A stretch of DNA of 64,000 nt, taken from the NCBI RefSeq assembly GCF_006874465.1, contig NZ_VIRL01000015.1, positions 62,001-126,000 of the forward strand, in the 5' to 3' direction. Position 1 is the stretch's first letter, and each line of letters begins with the position of its first letter. This DNA is from Microbispora bryophytorum. GTDB taxonomy: Bacteria; Actinomycetota; Actinomycetes; Streptosporangiales; Streptosporangiaceae. A program made the position numbers and the translations under genes. This document shows, one piece after another, positions 44,266 to 53,353 of the stretch. The notes below the pieces were generated by a model. It did no database searches, was not told the DNA's origin, and was given only the letters and a program-made list of their open reading frames with translations.

Positions 44266-45651
44266 ATGCGAGAAGGCCTGACGGTCGCGGGGCACCGGCT
44301 CACCGGCCGCACCCGGCCCAGCGAGGTCGGCACCTGGGCGGACGCCGTCTCCCCGGACGGGCGGCCGTCCGGTGTGCTGCGGTTCGCTCCCGCGGCCGTC
44401 GCGACGGCCGCGGCACGCGAACGGCTCGTCGCCGCGGTCGGCGCCGACGTGCGGCTGCAGGAGGGCGGGCCGATCGGGCTGCTGCCCGTGATCGACCTGG
44501 TGGCCGCGCGTGACGAGGTCTGGCTGATCACCGCACGGGCGACGCCGGCCGTCGCCGACCTGATGGCCGCCGGCCGCCTGGACCCGGGTGGCGCGGCGAC
44601 CGTGCTCCTGGAGACCGCGCAGGCGCTGCTCGCCGTGCACGCCGCCGGGCCCGCCCACGGCTCGCTGCACGCCGGCACCGTCGTGATCGGGGAGAACGGC
44701 TCGGTGCTGCTGGCCGAGCGCGGCCTGCTGCGGGCGCTGCGGGGCGAGACCGCGTCCGCGGAGCAGGACGTGGCGGCCTGGGCCGCGCTCGCCGGCGCGC
44801 TGGCCGCGCACTGCGGTCAGGGACACGCGGCGGCGGCGCTGCGGCGCGCGGCCGCCGCCGCGGCCCACGGGCTGGCCGCCGCCCGAGACACCCTGCTCGC
44901 CGAGCGCGACGCGTTCCCCGGCATGGGCCGGGAACGGCTGGCTCACTCGGCACACAGCGCGGCATACGGCTTCGCCGCGCCCGCGTCCCCTGCGTCCCCC
45001 GAGCTCCCCGCCGGCCCGGCGGCCGGCTCTTCCGGCGGGGAGGCGGTGACCCTGCTCGACCTGCCTAACCTCGACGGGCCGAACCTTGACCGGCCAAACG
45101 CTGGGGACGGCCCCGGCGACGTGATGATGCGGTTCGGGCCCGGGGTCCCGACCGAGACCACGGCGGCGCAGATCTGGCGGGCCGGGCAGACCCACGACGC
45201 CGTCACGGCCGCCCACACCGGCGGTCCGGCCCCCCGGCGACGCCGGAGGCGTACGACGGCGTGGGCGGGAACCCTGCTGCTGGCGATCCTGATCGCGGCG
45301 GTGATCCTGTGGCTGCGCCAGGCGCCCGGCGCACCCCTCGCGGTGAGCGACGTCGACGTCAAGGCGCCCAAGAAGACGGTGCACTGCGACGGCAGAGCCG
45401 ATTTCGTGGGCGTCGTCACCACCAACGGCGAGGCCGGCACGCTCCGCTACCTCTGGATCCGCAGCGACAACCGCGAGCCGCTGGAGCAGGAGCAGCAGGT
45501 CTCCTCGGGAGACACGTCGGTGGACCTCCCCCTGCACTGGAAGGTGACCGGACCGGGATCGTTCAAGGGCACGGCCACACTCCGCGTCCTGTCCCCCACG
45601 ACGACGGGGAAGCCGATCCAGGACAAGGCAAGTTTCACCTACAAATGCTGA
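44266..45651 (+). CDS. Membrane pseudokinase-like protein
   Basis: A 461-residue protein directly coupled to the kinase gene. Residues 1-200 look like a degraded kinase C-lobe: HGSLHAGTVVIGENGSVLLAERG matches the position of HRD-x-KPEN...DFG, but the catalytic Asp, the metal Asp and the ATP lysine are missing. A membrane helix near residues 330-348 follows a polyarginine stretch (APRRRRRRT). An extracellular beta-domain ends in KASFTYKC. A pseudokinase partner for the upstream kinase is inferred from arrangement and motif loss. Confidence 0.7.
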   Translation: MREGLTVAGHRLTGRTRPSEVGTWADAVSPDGRPSGVLRFAPAAVATAAARERLVAAVGADVRLQEGGPIGLLPVIDLVAARDEVWLITARATPAVADLMAAGRLDPGGAATVLLETAQALLAVHAAGPAHGSLHAGTVVIGENGSVLLAERGLLRALRGETASAEQDVAAWAALAGALAAHCGQGHAAAALRRAAAAAAHGLAAARDTLLAERDAFPGMGRERLAHSAHSAAYGFAAPASPASPELPAGPAAGSSGGEAVTLLDLPNLDGPNLDRPNAGDGPGDVMMRFGPGVPTETTAAQIWRAGQTHDAVTAAHTGGPAPRRRRRRTTAWAGTLLLAILIAAVILWLRQAPGAPLAVSDVDVKAPKKTVHCDGRADFVGVVTTNGEAGTLRYLWIRSDNREPLEQEQQVSSGDTSVDLPLHWKVTGPGSFKGTATLRVLSPTTTGKPIQDKASFTYKC

Positions 45652-45670
45652 TTTCATTAGTGTGGCGCGC

Positions 45671-46690
45671 ATGACGACGACGCCCGCCGGCTGGTATCCG
45701 GACCCGTACGGCTCCCCTCTTCTCCGTTGGTGGGACGGCACCCAGTGGACCGACGCCACCCACGCCCCCGGGCAGGAGGCCGGAGCGCCGCCCCAGGCCC
45801 CTCAGCAGGCCCCGCCCCAAGCTCCGCAGCAGGCCCCGCAGCCGGCCCCGCAGTGGGCGCAGCCCCAGTGGGGACCTGCGAACCAGACGGCGCAGCTCCC
45901 GATGCCCGAGTTCGGCGCGCCGCGACGTACGGCGCCGGTCTGGCCGTGGATCGTGGGCGGCATCGCGGCGGTGGTGGTGCTCGCGCTGGTCATCGGCGGT
46001 GCGGTCATCGTCCTGCGCGACCGCGCCGGCTCGACCCTCGCCCTGCCGGAGACCACCGCGACGGCCCCGCAGCTCGACCAGACCGTGCCGCCCGAGCAGG
46101 AGCCGCAGCAGTCCACCCCGCCGCTGCCCCAGCTTCCCCAGCCGTCCGGTGACCGCATCAAGGACCCGGTGACCGGCCTGTCGTACGCGTACCCGGGCGA
46201 CAAGTGGCAGGTGCCGGAGTCGAAGAACGTCAACGACCCGTCCGACCCGAGGATGCCGCTGTGGACGAGCGGCTGCCTGGCGACCTCCCAGGCGAACTAC
46301 GACGGCAGGGGCGGCGACTGGGTCGGCAGCATCTACGCCGCCGAGGTGCCCCAGTTCTTCCCCTACAGCGGCCCGCAGAGCTTCGGGCAGCTCTCCCAGA
46401 CGCTGCTACTCGCCTACGACCCGATCTTCTACGGCATCCAGCACGAGCGCAAGGTGCTGCGCAGCGAGGCGACGACCGTGAGCGGCAAGCAGGGCTGGGT
46501 GATCGAGTTCGAGATGGACTTCACCAAGGTCGCCGAGGCCAACGGCCTGAAGTGGAAGAAGGAGAAGGGCGCGATCGTCCTGGTGGACCGCGGCCAGAAC
46601 GCCCGTCCCGCGATGCTGTACGTCTCGGTGCCGGACAACCTGGACCAGTCGATCATCAAGCGCGTGGAGGACTCGCTTCAGTCTCAGTGA
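45671..46690 (+). CDS. DUF2510 membrane protein
   Basis: A 339-residue protein. The N-terminal DUF2510 motif is GWYPDPYGSPLLRWWDGTQWTD. A Gln/Pro-rich cytoplasmic linker (APQQAPPQAPQQAP) leads to one membrane helix (VWPWIVGGIAAVVVLALVIGGAVIVL), then an extracellular domain with YAYPGDKWQVPES. A start at the ATG 45671 is preferred over a GTG three codons earlier. DUF2510 proteins are often near Ser/Thr kinases in actinobacteria; here it lies 19 bases after the kinase pair and may be a substrate or partner (inference). Confidence 0.82.
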   Translation: MTTTPAGWYPDPYGSPLLRWWDGTQWTDATHAPGQEAGAPPQAPQQAPPQAPQQAPQPAPQWAQPQWGPANQTAQLPMPEFGAPRRTAPVWPWIVGGIAAVVVLALVIGGAVIVLRDRAGSTLALPETTATAPQLDQTVPPEQEPQQSTPPLPQLPQPSGDRIKDPVTGLSYAYPGDKWQVPESKNVNDPSDPRMPLWTSGCLATSQANYDGRGGDWVGSIYAAEVPQFFPYSGPQSFGQLSQTLLLAYDPIFYGIQHERKVLRSEATTVSGKQGWVIEFEMDFTKVAEANGLKWKKEKGAIVLVDRGQNARPAMLYVSVPDNLDQSIIKRVEDSLQSQ

Positions 46691-46725
46691 CGTCCCCATT
46701 TACCCTTCCGCATTACTCTTGAGCC

Positions 46726-47322
46726 ATGACTGACCCGCTGGTCTGGATCGACTGTGAGATGACCGGGCTCGACCTCGGCCGTGACGCGCTCATCGAGGTG
46801 GCCTGTATCGTCACCGACGGCGAGCTGAACCAGCTGGATGAGGGCGTGGACGTCGTCATCAAACCCCCTGCCGAGACGCTGGAGCAGATGTCAGAGGTCG
46901 TGCGGGAGATGCACACGGCCTCGGGACTGCTGCGGGCGCTCGCGGCGGGGGTGACCCTGGCGGAGGCCGAGGCCGTCGTGCTCGACTACATCCGCTCCCA
47001 CGTGCCCGAGGCCAAGAAGGCGCCGCTGTGCGGCAACTCCATCGCGACCGACCGCGCGTTCATCGCCCGGGACCTGCCTCTGGTGGACGCCTTCCTCCAC
47101 TACCGGATGGTCGACGTTTCGTCGATCAAGGAGCTGGCCCGCCGCTGGTATCCCCGGGTCTACTTCGCCTCCCCCGAGAAGCAGGGCGGGCACCGCGCAC
47201 TGGCCGACATCACCGAGAGCGTCCGGGAGCTGCGCTACTACCGCGCCGCGGTCTTCGTGCCGCAACCCGGGCCCGACTCCGCCACCGCCCGCGAGGTCGC
47301 GGAGGCCGTCTCCGGGTCCTGA
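46726..47322 (+). CDS. orn: Oligoribonuclease
   Basis: A 198-residue 3'-5' exoribonuclease of the DEDDh family that degrades nanoRNAs and pGpG. Motifs: [11 protein letters not shown] (Asp9, Glu11), the [12 protein letters not shown]sp, and [16 protein letters not shown] with the catalytic His and Asp. The gene is full length with an ATG start. The C-terminus is slightly longer than that of the E. coli enzyme ([10 protein letters not shown]). Confidence 0.96.
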   Translation: MTDPLVWIDCEMTGLDLGRDALIEVACIVTDGELNQLDEGVDVVIKPPAETLEQMSEVVREMHTASGLLRALAAGVTLAEAEAVVLDYIRSHVPEAKKAPLCGNSIATDRAFIARDLPLVDAFLHYRMVDVSSIKELARRWYPRVYFASPEKQGGHRALADITESVRELRYYRAAVFVPQPGPDSATAREVAEAVSGS

Positions 47323-47333
47323 CGAGGAGGGCG

Positions 47334-47371
47334 AGCGGTATTACAGGCGCGGAGGACTCCGAAATACCGCT
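47334..47371. promoter_or_regulatory. Inverted repeat between orn and tRNA-His
   Basis: AGCGGTATT (47334-47342) pairs perfectly with AATACCGCT (47363-47371). It may terminate orn. Its right arm runs into TACACT (47371-47376), a good -10 candidate for the tRNA gene, so the structure could also modulate tRNA transcription. Confidence 0.5.
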
Positions 47372-47405
47372 ACACTTTCTTCGTACGCCGCGCACGGCGG
47401 ACATG

Positions 47406-47481
47406 GTGGGTGTAGCTCAGCTGGCAGAGCGCCAGGTTGTGGTCCTGGATGTCGTGGGTTCAAGTCCCATCACTCACCCCA
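47406..47481 (+). tRNA. tRNA-His(GTG)
   Basis: A complete cloverleaf: acceptor GTGGGTG with CACTCAC, D arm GCTC...GAGC, anticodon stem CCAGG/CCTGG with loop TTGTGGT (anticodon GTG), and T arm with TTCAAGT. An extra G lies immediately upstream (47405), opposite the discriminator C, as tRNA-His requires. CCA is encoded (47479-47481). Confidence 0.97.
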
Positions 47482-47483
47482 AT

Positions 47484-47522
47484 ACGAACGGCCGGTCCCG
47501 ACGGACCGGCCGTTCGTTTTTT
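47484..47522 (+). terminator. Intrinsic terminator after tRNA-His
   Basis: A perfect 15-bp stem (47484-47498 with 47503-47517) with a CGAC loop is followed by a T6 run. It is one of the few classical T-tailed terminators in the window. Confidence 0.93.
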
Positions 47523-47542
47523 CACGAGCGATTATCACCCCC

Positions 47543-47564
47543 GTGTATACACTCGATGTATAGT
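47543..47564. promoter_or_regulatory. PadR-type operator and -10 box
   Basis: GTGTATACAC (47543-47552) is a perfect palindrome. TATACA (47546-47551) and TGTATA (47557-47562) form a 6-5-6 inverted repeat overlapping a TATAGT -10 hexamer (47559-47564), immediately before the padR gene. Autorepression is likely. Confidence 0.6.
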
Positions 47565-47571
47565 CCGGAAC

Positions 47572-48096
47572 ATGACCGTTCCCCTCGCGTTGCTCGGCCT
47601 CCTGGAACGGGAGCCGAGCCACGGATACGACCTGAAACGCGACTACGACGCCTTCTTCGGCCGGGGCCGGCCGCTGCCCTTCGGGCAGGTGTACTCCACG
47701 CTCGGCCGCCTGGCCAGGGACGGCAAGGTCACCGGGCAGAGCGAACCGGGCGACGGGCCGGACCGCAAGCGCTACGCCATCACCCCCCTGGGCCGGCAGG
47801 AGGTCGCCACCTGGCTGGTCGAGCCGGTCGCGGCCGAGCCGTACCTGCAGACGGTGCTGTTCACCAAGGTCGTGCTGGCGCTGATGCTGGGCCGTGACGC
47901 GGCCGGCTACCTGGACGCGCAGCGCGCCACGCACATGCGGCGCATGCGGGAGCTGACGGAGATCAAGCGCGGCGGCCCCCTGACCGACGCCCTGCTGGCC
48001 GACCACGCCATGTTCCACGTGGAGGCGGACCTGCGGTGGATCGACGTCACCCAGGCCCGGCTGGGGGCCCTGGCCGAGATGGTGCGCGCCTCATGA
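47572..48096 (+). CDS. PadR family transcriptional regulator
   Basis: A 174-residue regulator. It has the PadR winged helix (PLALLGLLEREPSHGYDLKRDYDAFFG...PFGQVYSTLGRLARDGKV) and a C-terminal Vir-like helical dimer domain (residues about 105-170). The ATG at 47572 follows GTCCGGAAC with a weak Shine-Dalgarno. Its stop overlaps the ABC gene start (ATGA). It should repress this padR-ABC-acylase operon until a ligand, probably the exported substrate, is bound. Confidence 0.93.
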   Translation: MTVPLALLGLLEREPSHGYDLKRDYDAFFGRGRPLPFGQVYSTLGRLARDGKVTGQSEPGDGPDRKRYAITPLGRQEVATWLVEPVAAEPYLQTVLFTKVVLALMLGRDAAGYLDAQRATHMRRMRELTEIKRGGPLTDALLADHAMFHVEADLRWIDVTQARLGALAEMVRAS

Positions 48097-48773
48097 TCGT
48101 CGAGGCTCGGGAGGTCAGCCGCTCCTACGGCAGCACGCCCGCGCTGCGGGAGGCGAACCTCTCGGTGGCCGCGGGCGAGGTCGTGGCGATCATGGGCCCC
48201 AGCGGGTCCGGCAAGTCCACGCTGCTGCACTGCCTGGCCGGCATCTTCACGCCGGACACCGGAGAGGTGTGGTTCGACGGACGCCGCCTGGACACCCTGG
48301 ACGACGGCCGCCGCAGCGAACTGCGGCGCACCGCCTTCGGCTTCGTCTTCCAGTTCGGCCAGCTCGTGCCGGAGCTGACGGTCACCGACAACGTGATGCT
48401 GCCGCTGCTGCTGGGCCGCACCAGGAGAAGGCACGCCGAGCGGCGGGCGGCCGAATGGCTGGAGCGGCTGGAGCTGGCCGGCCTGGGCGGGCGGCGCACC
48501 GGAGAGCTGTCGGGCGGGCAGGCGCAGCGCGTGGCCATCGCGAGAGCACTGGTGACGCGGCCCCGGGTCGTGTTCGCCGACGAGCCGACCGGCGCGCTGG
48601 ACACGCTCACCGGCGAACACGTGATGGACCTGCTGGTGGGCCTGGCCCGCGAGGAGGGCGCCACCGTCATCGTGGTGACCCACGACGCCCGGGTGGCCGC
48701 CTGCGCCGACCGGGAGGTCGTGGTGCGCGACGGCCGGGTCTGCGACCCGTACGCGACCGGGGCCGTCCGATGA
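48093..48773 (+). CDS. ABC transporter ATP-binding protein
   Basis: A 226-residue MacB/LolD-type ATPase with Walker A GPSGSGKST, signature LSGGQAQRVAIARAL, Walker B VVFADEPTGALDT and the VTHD histidine. It overlaps padR and the permease gene by four bases each (ATGA), giving strict co-translation. It is only moderately similar to the ATPase at 3030 and belongs to a separately regulated exporter. Confidence 0.93.
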   Translation: MIVEAREVSRSYGSTPALREANLSVAAGEVVAIMGPSGSGKSTLLHCLAGIFTPDTGEVWFDGRRLDTLDDGRRSELRRTAFGFVFQFGQLVPELTVTDNVMLPLLLGRTRRRHAERRAAEWLERLELAGLGGRRTGELSGGQAQRVAIARALVTRPRVVFADEPTGALDTLTGEHVMDLLVGLAREEGATVIVVTHDARVAACADREVVVRDGRVCDPYATGAVR

Positions 48774-50983
48774 TCCGGCTGGGCCTGCGGCTGTCGCTGA
48801 GCAGCGGCAGGGAGGCGGCGGCCAGGCTGGCGCTGATCGTCGTCGGAGTGGCGGCCGGCGTCGCGGTGCTGCTGGCCACGCTGTCGCTGTTCAACGCCTT
48901 CCAGGCCACCGGCGGCCGTCCCTGCTGGGAGTGCACGACCGGCTCGGCGCCCAGTGGCTGGGCCCTCGACCCGACGGCCGACGGCGCGTTGTGGAGCTAC
49001 CGCGAGGACTTCTACGCGGGCCGGACGATCAAGAGGCTGGACGCCGCCGCGCTCGGCACGCGGGCGCCGGTCGTCCCCGGCCTGTTCCGCATGCCCGGCC
49101 CGGGGCAGTACGACGTCTCGCCCGCGCTGGCCGGGCTGCTGGACTCGGCGCCGCCTGCGGAACTGGCCGACCGCTTTCCCGGCACGCGCGCCGGGCTGAT
49201 CGGCGACGCCGCGCTGTCCGGGCCCGACGAGTTGGTCATCGTGGTGGGACGGACGCCGGACGAGGTCGCCGCCATGCCCGGCGCCCGGCAGGTCGACGTG
49301 GTCGACGCCGAGCCGGCGATCGACGACGGGGCGGACGTCTACCGGTTCGGCTTCGGCGTCGCCGCCGTCGGGCTGATCGTCCCGCTGCTGGTGCTCGTGG
49401 GCACCGCCACCCGGCTGGCCGCGGCTCGCCGCGAGACCCGCTTCGCCGCCATCCGCCTGGTCGGAGCCACCACCCGGCAGATCAACGTGCTCGCGACGGT
49501 GGACGCCGCGCTGGGCGCGCTGGCCGGCGCGCTGGCCGGATTCGCGATCTTCCAGTTCGTACGGCCGGCCGTGGCCGGGGTGCGGATCACCGGCGCCCGG
49601 TTCTTCCCCGAGCTGGTCACCCCGCACCTCTGGCAGTACGCGGCCGTGCTCGGCGGGGTGCCCGTCGTGGCGGCCGGCGCCGCCCTGTGGTCGCTGCGCC
49701 GGGTGCGGATCTCGCCGCTCGGCGTGGCGAGGAAGACCACCGCGTCCCCTCCGCGAGCGTGGCGGGTGATCCCGCTGCTGGCGGGCCTGGGGATGTTCGC
49801 GGGCCCGGTGTACCGGAACGGCAAGCCCGACGAGCTGCTCGCCGTCGTCGCGCTTGTGCTGATCATGGCCGGGCTGATGCTGGCCGGCCCCTGGCTGACC
49901 ATGGTCGCCGCACGTCTGACCGCCCGGCTGACGCGGGGCGGGGCGACGCTGCTGGCCACGCGGCGCCTGGCCGCCGATCCGAAGACCGCCTTCAGGTCGG
50001 TGAGCGGGCTGGTGCTGGCGGTGTTCATCGGGACGACGATCGCGGCCCTCGTGCCGGCCGTGGTCGCCGGCCAGCAGAAGGTGGCCGGGGGCACGCTCAA
50101 CGACGTTCTGGGCGCGACGTTCGCCCGGCCGGGCGTCTCCGGCCTGTCACCACGCGCGGCGACGGAGCTGCTCGACCGGTTACGCGCCCATCCGGGCGTG
50201 GAGGTGCTGCCGATCTACGCCAGGGCGGACATCGAACGCGTCCCCCCGGGGCCCGACGGCCCGCCGCCCGCGCCGTACGTCGTCGAGTGCGCCGGCCTGG
50301 CCCGCTTCCCCGTGCTGGGCCGGTGCCCCGAAAGTACGCGCGCCGTGGCGGGCAACTTCGCCCGCATCGTCGGCGCCGACAACCCCCTCACCGTCGACAG
50401 GCTCCTTCCGCTGGCGGGCCCGGACAGCCCGCCCGCCGTCGCCGACGGGCTCGACCTGGCGGCCGTCATGATCACCACACCCGACACGGCGACACTGGAG
50501 CGGCTGCGCACCCTGCTGGCCGGTTACACCGTCGAAGCGCCGATGACCTTCGCCGAGGTCGCCGAGGTCAGGGCGGACCTCTACACCCGCGCGGAGAACG
50601 TCGCGCTGGCCATGGTCGGGCTCACCCTGGTCGCCGGCGCCTGCGGCCTCGTGGTGGCGGCCGGCGGCGGGCTGGTGGAGCGCAGGCAGCCGTTCACCCT
50701 GCTGCGGCTGGCGGGCACGCCCACGCGCACCCTGGCCGCGGTGGTGCTGCTGGAGTCGGCGCTGCCGCTCGTGCTGGCCGCCGCACTCGCCGCCGGCGCC
50801 GGCTTCGGGGTGGCCGAGCCGCTCATCGACGCCCTCGCGATGAGGAGCGCGTCGATCGCGATCCCGGGCCCCGTCTACTTCGCCTCCCTCGGCGGCGGCC
50901 TGGCCGCCGCCCTCCTGGTGATCCTCACGACGCTGCCGATGCTGCGGCGCATGACCATGCCCGACAACGCGCGTTTCGAATAG
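48770..50983 (+). CDS. FtsX-like ABC transporter permease
   Basis: A 737-residue permease with an N-terminal helix, an extracellular domain, and then three-helix blocks with coupling motifs (AARRETRFAAIRLVGATTRQ; LVERRQPFTLLRLAGTPTRT). The final block ends LPMLRRMTMPDNARFE. An extracellular Cys pair near the start (RPCWECTTG) is notable. With the ATPase it forms a MacB-like exporter for a peptide or lipid-tailed compound. The acylase gene starts ten bases after it stops. Confidence 0.9.
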   Translation: MIRLGLRLSLSSGREAAARLALIVVGVAAGVAVLLATLSLFNAFQATGGRPCWECTTGSAPSGWALDPTADGALWSYREDFYAGRTIKRLDAAALGTRAPVVPGLFRMPGPGQYDVSPALAGLLDSAPPAELADRFPGTRAGLIGDAALSGPDELVIVVGRTPDEVAAMPGARQVDVVDAEPAIDDGADVYRFGFGVAAVGLIVPLLVLVGTATRLAAARRETRFAAIRLVGATTRQINVLATVDAALGALAGALAGFAIFQFVRPAVAGVRITGARFFPELVTPHLWQYAAVLGGVPVVAAGAALWSLRRVRISPLGVARKTTASPPRAWRVIPLLAGLGMFAGPVYRNGKPDELLAVVALVLIMAGLMLAGPWLTMVAARLTARLTRGGATLLATRRLAADPKTAFRSVSGLVLAVFIGTTIAALVPAVVAGQQKVAGGTLNDVLGATFARPGVSGLSPRAATELLDRLRAHPGVEVLPIYARADIERVPPGPDGPPPAPYVVECAGLARFPVLGRCPESTRAVAGNFARIVGADNPLTVDRLLPLAGPDSPPAVADGLDLAAVMITTPDTATLERLRTLLAGYTVEAPMTFAEVAEVRADLYTRAENVALAMVGLTLVAGACGLVVAAGGGLVERRQPFTLLRLAGTPTRTLAAVVLLESALPLVLAAALAAGAGFGVAEPLIDALAMRSASIAIPGPVYFASLGGGLAAALLVILTTLPMLRRMTMPDNARFE

Positions 50984-50992
50984 GAGCCCCCC

Positions 50993-53242
50993 ATGAAGCT
51001 CAGGCCACTCGTGATCGCGCTGGCGTTACTCGCCCCCGCCGTCGCGACCGTACCCGCGGCGGAGGCGGCCGACGGGGGATACTCGGCGACGATCCGGCGC
51101 ACCGAATACGGCATCCCGCACATCACTGCCAAGGACTACGGCGGCCTCGGATTCGGATACGGCTACGCCTTCGCCCAGGACAACCTGTGCACGCTCGCCT
51201 CCTGGGTGGTGACCCTGCGGGGCGAGCGCTCCCGCTACTTCGGGCCGGAGGCCGAGTCCGACGACCCCAAGCCGGTCGCCAACCTCACCAGCGACGTCTA
51301 CTACAAGAGCGTCGCCGCCTCGGGCGTCGTACGGCGGCTGCTGGCCCGGCCCGCGCCGGTCGGCCCGAGCGACGAGCTGCGCCGCCTGGTGGACGGCTAT
51401 GTCGCCGGATACAACCGCTACCTGGAGGACACCGGGGTGGCGAACCTGCCCGATCCCCGATGCCGGGGCAAGGCGTGGGTCGGCCCGATCACCGCCACCG
51501 ACATGTGGAACAACCTGCTCGACTTCAGCCGGATGGTCTCCAGCTCCGGCCTGAAGGAGGTCATCACCGGCATGGCCGAACCCGAGAGACCGAAGCCTGA
51601 GCCGCCGCCGGCGGCAGGCAGCAACGCCTGGGTGCTCGGCCGTCAGGCCACCCGCGGAGGCGGCGGCATGGTGCTGGCCGATCCCCACTTCCCCTGGCAG
51701 GGGATCCGCCGCTTCTACCAGGTCCAGCTCACGATCCCCGGCGTGCTCGACGTCTCCGGCGGCAGCCTGTACGGCACCCCGGTCGTCCAGATCGGCCACA
51801 ACGCCGAGGTCGCCTGGACCCACACCGTCTCCCACGCCCAGCACTTCACCGTCTACCGGCTGAAGCTCGCGGGCGGCCACAGCTACCTGGTGGACGGCCG
51901 GGCGGAGCCCATGGGCGAGCAGGAGGTGACGGTCACGCTGCCGGATGGCACCGTCTCGGTCCACACACTCCTCAGCTCCCGCTACGGCCCGGTGCTCGCC
52001 ACCGGCCACACCGACGAGGCGGCGTACGCGCTGGCCGACGCGAACGCCGCCAACCTGCGGGCGGCCGACGAGTGGCTGGCGCTGGCCAGAGCGGGCGACC
52101 TCGACGAACTGCGCACGGCCCAGCGGACCTACCAGGGGATGCCGTTCGTCCACACCCTCGCCACCGACGCGAGCGGGACCGCCTACTTCGCCGACACCTC
52201 GGTCGTCCCCCACGTCACGGACGCCGAGGCGAAGCGCTGCGCCGAGCCCTCGCCGGATCCCGGCCTCGATGCGTACGTCCTGGACGGCTCGACCTCCGCG
52301 TGCCTGTGGGGCAGGGACGGCGACGCCGTCGTGCCGGGCGTCTTCGGGCCCGGCAGCCAGCCGAGGCTGGTCCGCGCCGACTACGTGGCCAACTCCAACA
52401 ACACCTATTGGATGACCAATCCGGCGAAGCCGCTCACCGGCTATCCCCAGGCGTACGGCAAGACGGGCACGGACCTGGAGCCGCGCCCCCGGGTCAGCCT
52501 CGACATGATCGCCCAGCGGCTGTCCGGGACCGACGGGCTCGGCGCGCCCGGCTTCACGCTGGAGACGTTGCAGGCCACGGTGCACGGCAAGCGCAACCTC
52601 ACCTTCGAGCTGATGCGCGACGACCTGCTGAAGCTGTGCCGTGCACAACCCGAGCTAAGCCACGAGGCGTGCCAGACGCTGGAGAAATGGGACGGGCGGG
52701 CCACTCTGGACGGCGAGGGCGCCGTCCTGTGGCGCGAGTTCTTCTCCCGGCTCGGCCGTCCCATGTGGCGGGTGCCGTTCGACCCCGAGCGTCCGCTGAC
52801 CACTCCGCGAGGGCTGAAGATCGATGACCCGGCGGTGCGGCAGGCCCTCGCCGACACCGTGGAGTTCTTCCGGTCCAACCGGATCCCGCTGACGCTCACC
52901 CCGGGGGAGGCGCAGAGCTACTCCTCGATCCCGATTCCCGGCTGCACCGAAGGGGAGGGCTGCTTCGACCGGGTGCGCACGGGCGGGCCGCTGGGCACGG
53001 ACGGACGCTACCCGGAGGTGAACACCGGATCCAGCTTCATGATGGCCGTCGAGCTCACCCCCGGCGGCCCCCGCACGCGGACCGTCCTCACCTACTCCCT
53101 GTCCGCCAACCCCGCGTCGCCGCACCACACCGACCAGACGGCCCTGTTCTCGCGCGGCGAGTGGGTGACTGAACGCTTCACCGCGGCCGAGATCGCCGCC
53201 GATCCACAGCTCGAAATCATCACGATCCATGAGGAGCCTTGA
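50993..53242 (+). CDS. Secreted penicillin acylase-family N-terminal hydrolase
   Basis: A 749-residue Ntn hydrolase precursor. It has a signal peptide (to about residue 25, AEAADGG), an alpha chain with YGIPHITAKDYGGLGFGYGYAFAQDN, a spacer, and the autoproteolytic site Gly-Ser210-Asn in AAGSNAWVLG. The beta chain has VLADPHFPWQG, IGHNAEVAWTHTVSHAQ and SNNTYWMTNP. It is closest in motif style to actinobacterial aculeacin, cyclic lipopeptide or acyl-homoserine-lactone acylases. AGGAG precedes the ATG. Placement ten bases after an exporter permease under PadR control suggests that it deacylates an exported or incoming lipopeptide or signal. Confidence 0.93.
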   Translation: MKLRPLVIALALLAPAVATVPAAEAADGGYSATIRRTEYGIPHITAKDYGGLGFGYGYAFAQDNLCTLASWVVTLRGERSRYFGPEAESDDPKPVANLTSDVYYKSVAASGVVRRLLARPAPVGPSDELRRLVDGYVAGYNRYLEDTGVANLPDPRCRGKAWVGPITATDMWNNLLDFSRMVSSSGLKEVITGMAEPERPKPEPPPAAGSNAWVLGRQATRGGGGMVLADPHFPWQGIRRFYQVQLTIPGVLDVSGGSLYGTPVVQIGHNAEVAWTHTVSHAQHFTVYRLKLAGGHSYLVDGRAEPMGEQEVTVTLPDGTVSVHTLLSSRYGPVLATGHTDEAAYALADANAANLRAADEWLALARAGDLDELRTAQRTYQGMPFVHTLATDASGTAYFADTSVVPHVTDAEAKRCAEPSPDPGLDAYVLDGSTSACLWGRDGDAVVPGVFGPGSQPRLVRADYVANSNNTYWMTNPAKPLTGYPQAYGKTGTDLEPRPRVSLDMIAQRLSGTDGLGAPGFTLETLQATVHGKRNLTFELMRDDLLKLCRAQPELSHEACQTLEKWDGRATLDGEGAVLWREFFSRLGRPMWRVPFDPERPLTTPRGLKIDDPAVRQALADTVEFFRSNRIPLTLTPGEAQSYSSIPIPGCTEGEGCFDRVRTGGPLGTDGRYPEVNTGSSFMMAVELTPGGPRTRTVLTYSLSANPASPHHTDQTALFSRGEWVTERFTAAEIAADPQLEIITIHEEP

Positions 53243-53353
53243 CCCGGGCAAGTCAGCGCATTTTTCCCCAAAAGTGGACGTTGCAGGTTATGCTGCCTCA
53301 CAACCGCCGTGCGGGGGCCCCGGCGATCTCTGATCGTCTTCTACGGAGGCCGG

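Noticed and set aside
42514..45759. 1081-codon minus-strand frame under the kinase pair
   Set aside because: Arg/Pro/Gly-rich with no domain. The plus strand holds clear kinase motifs.
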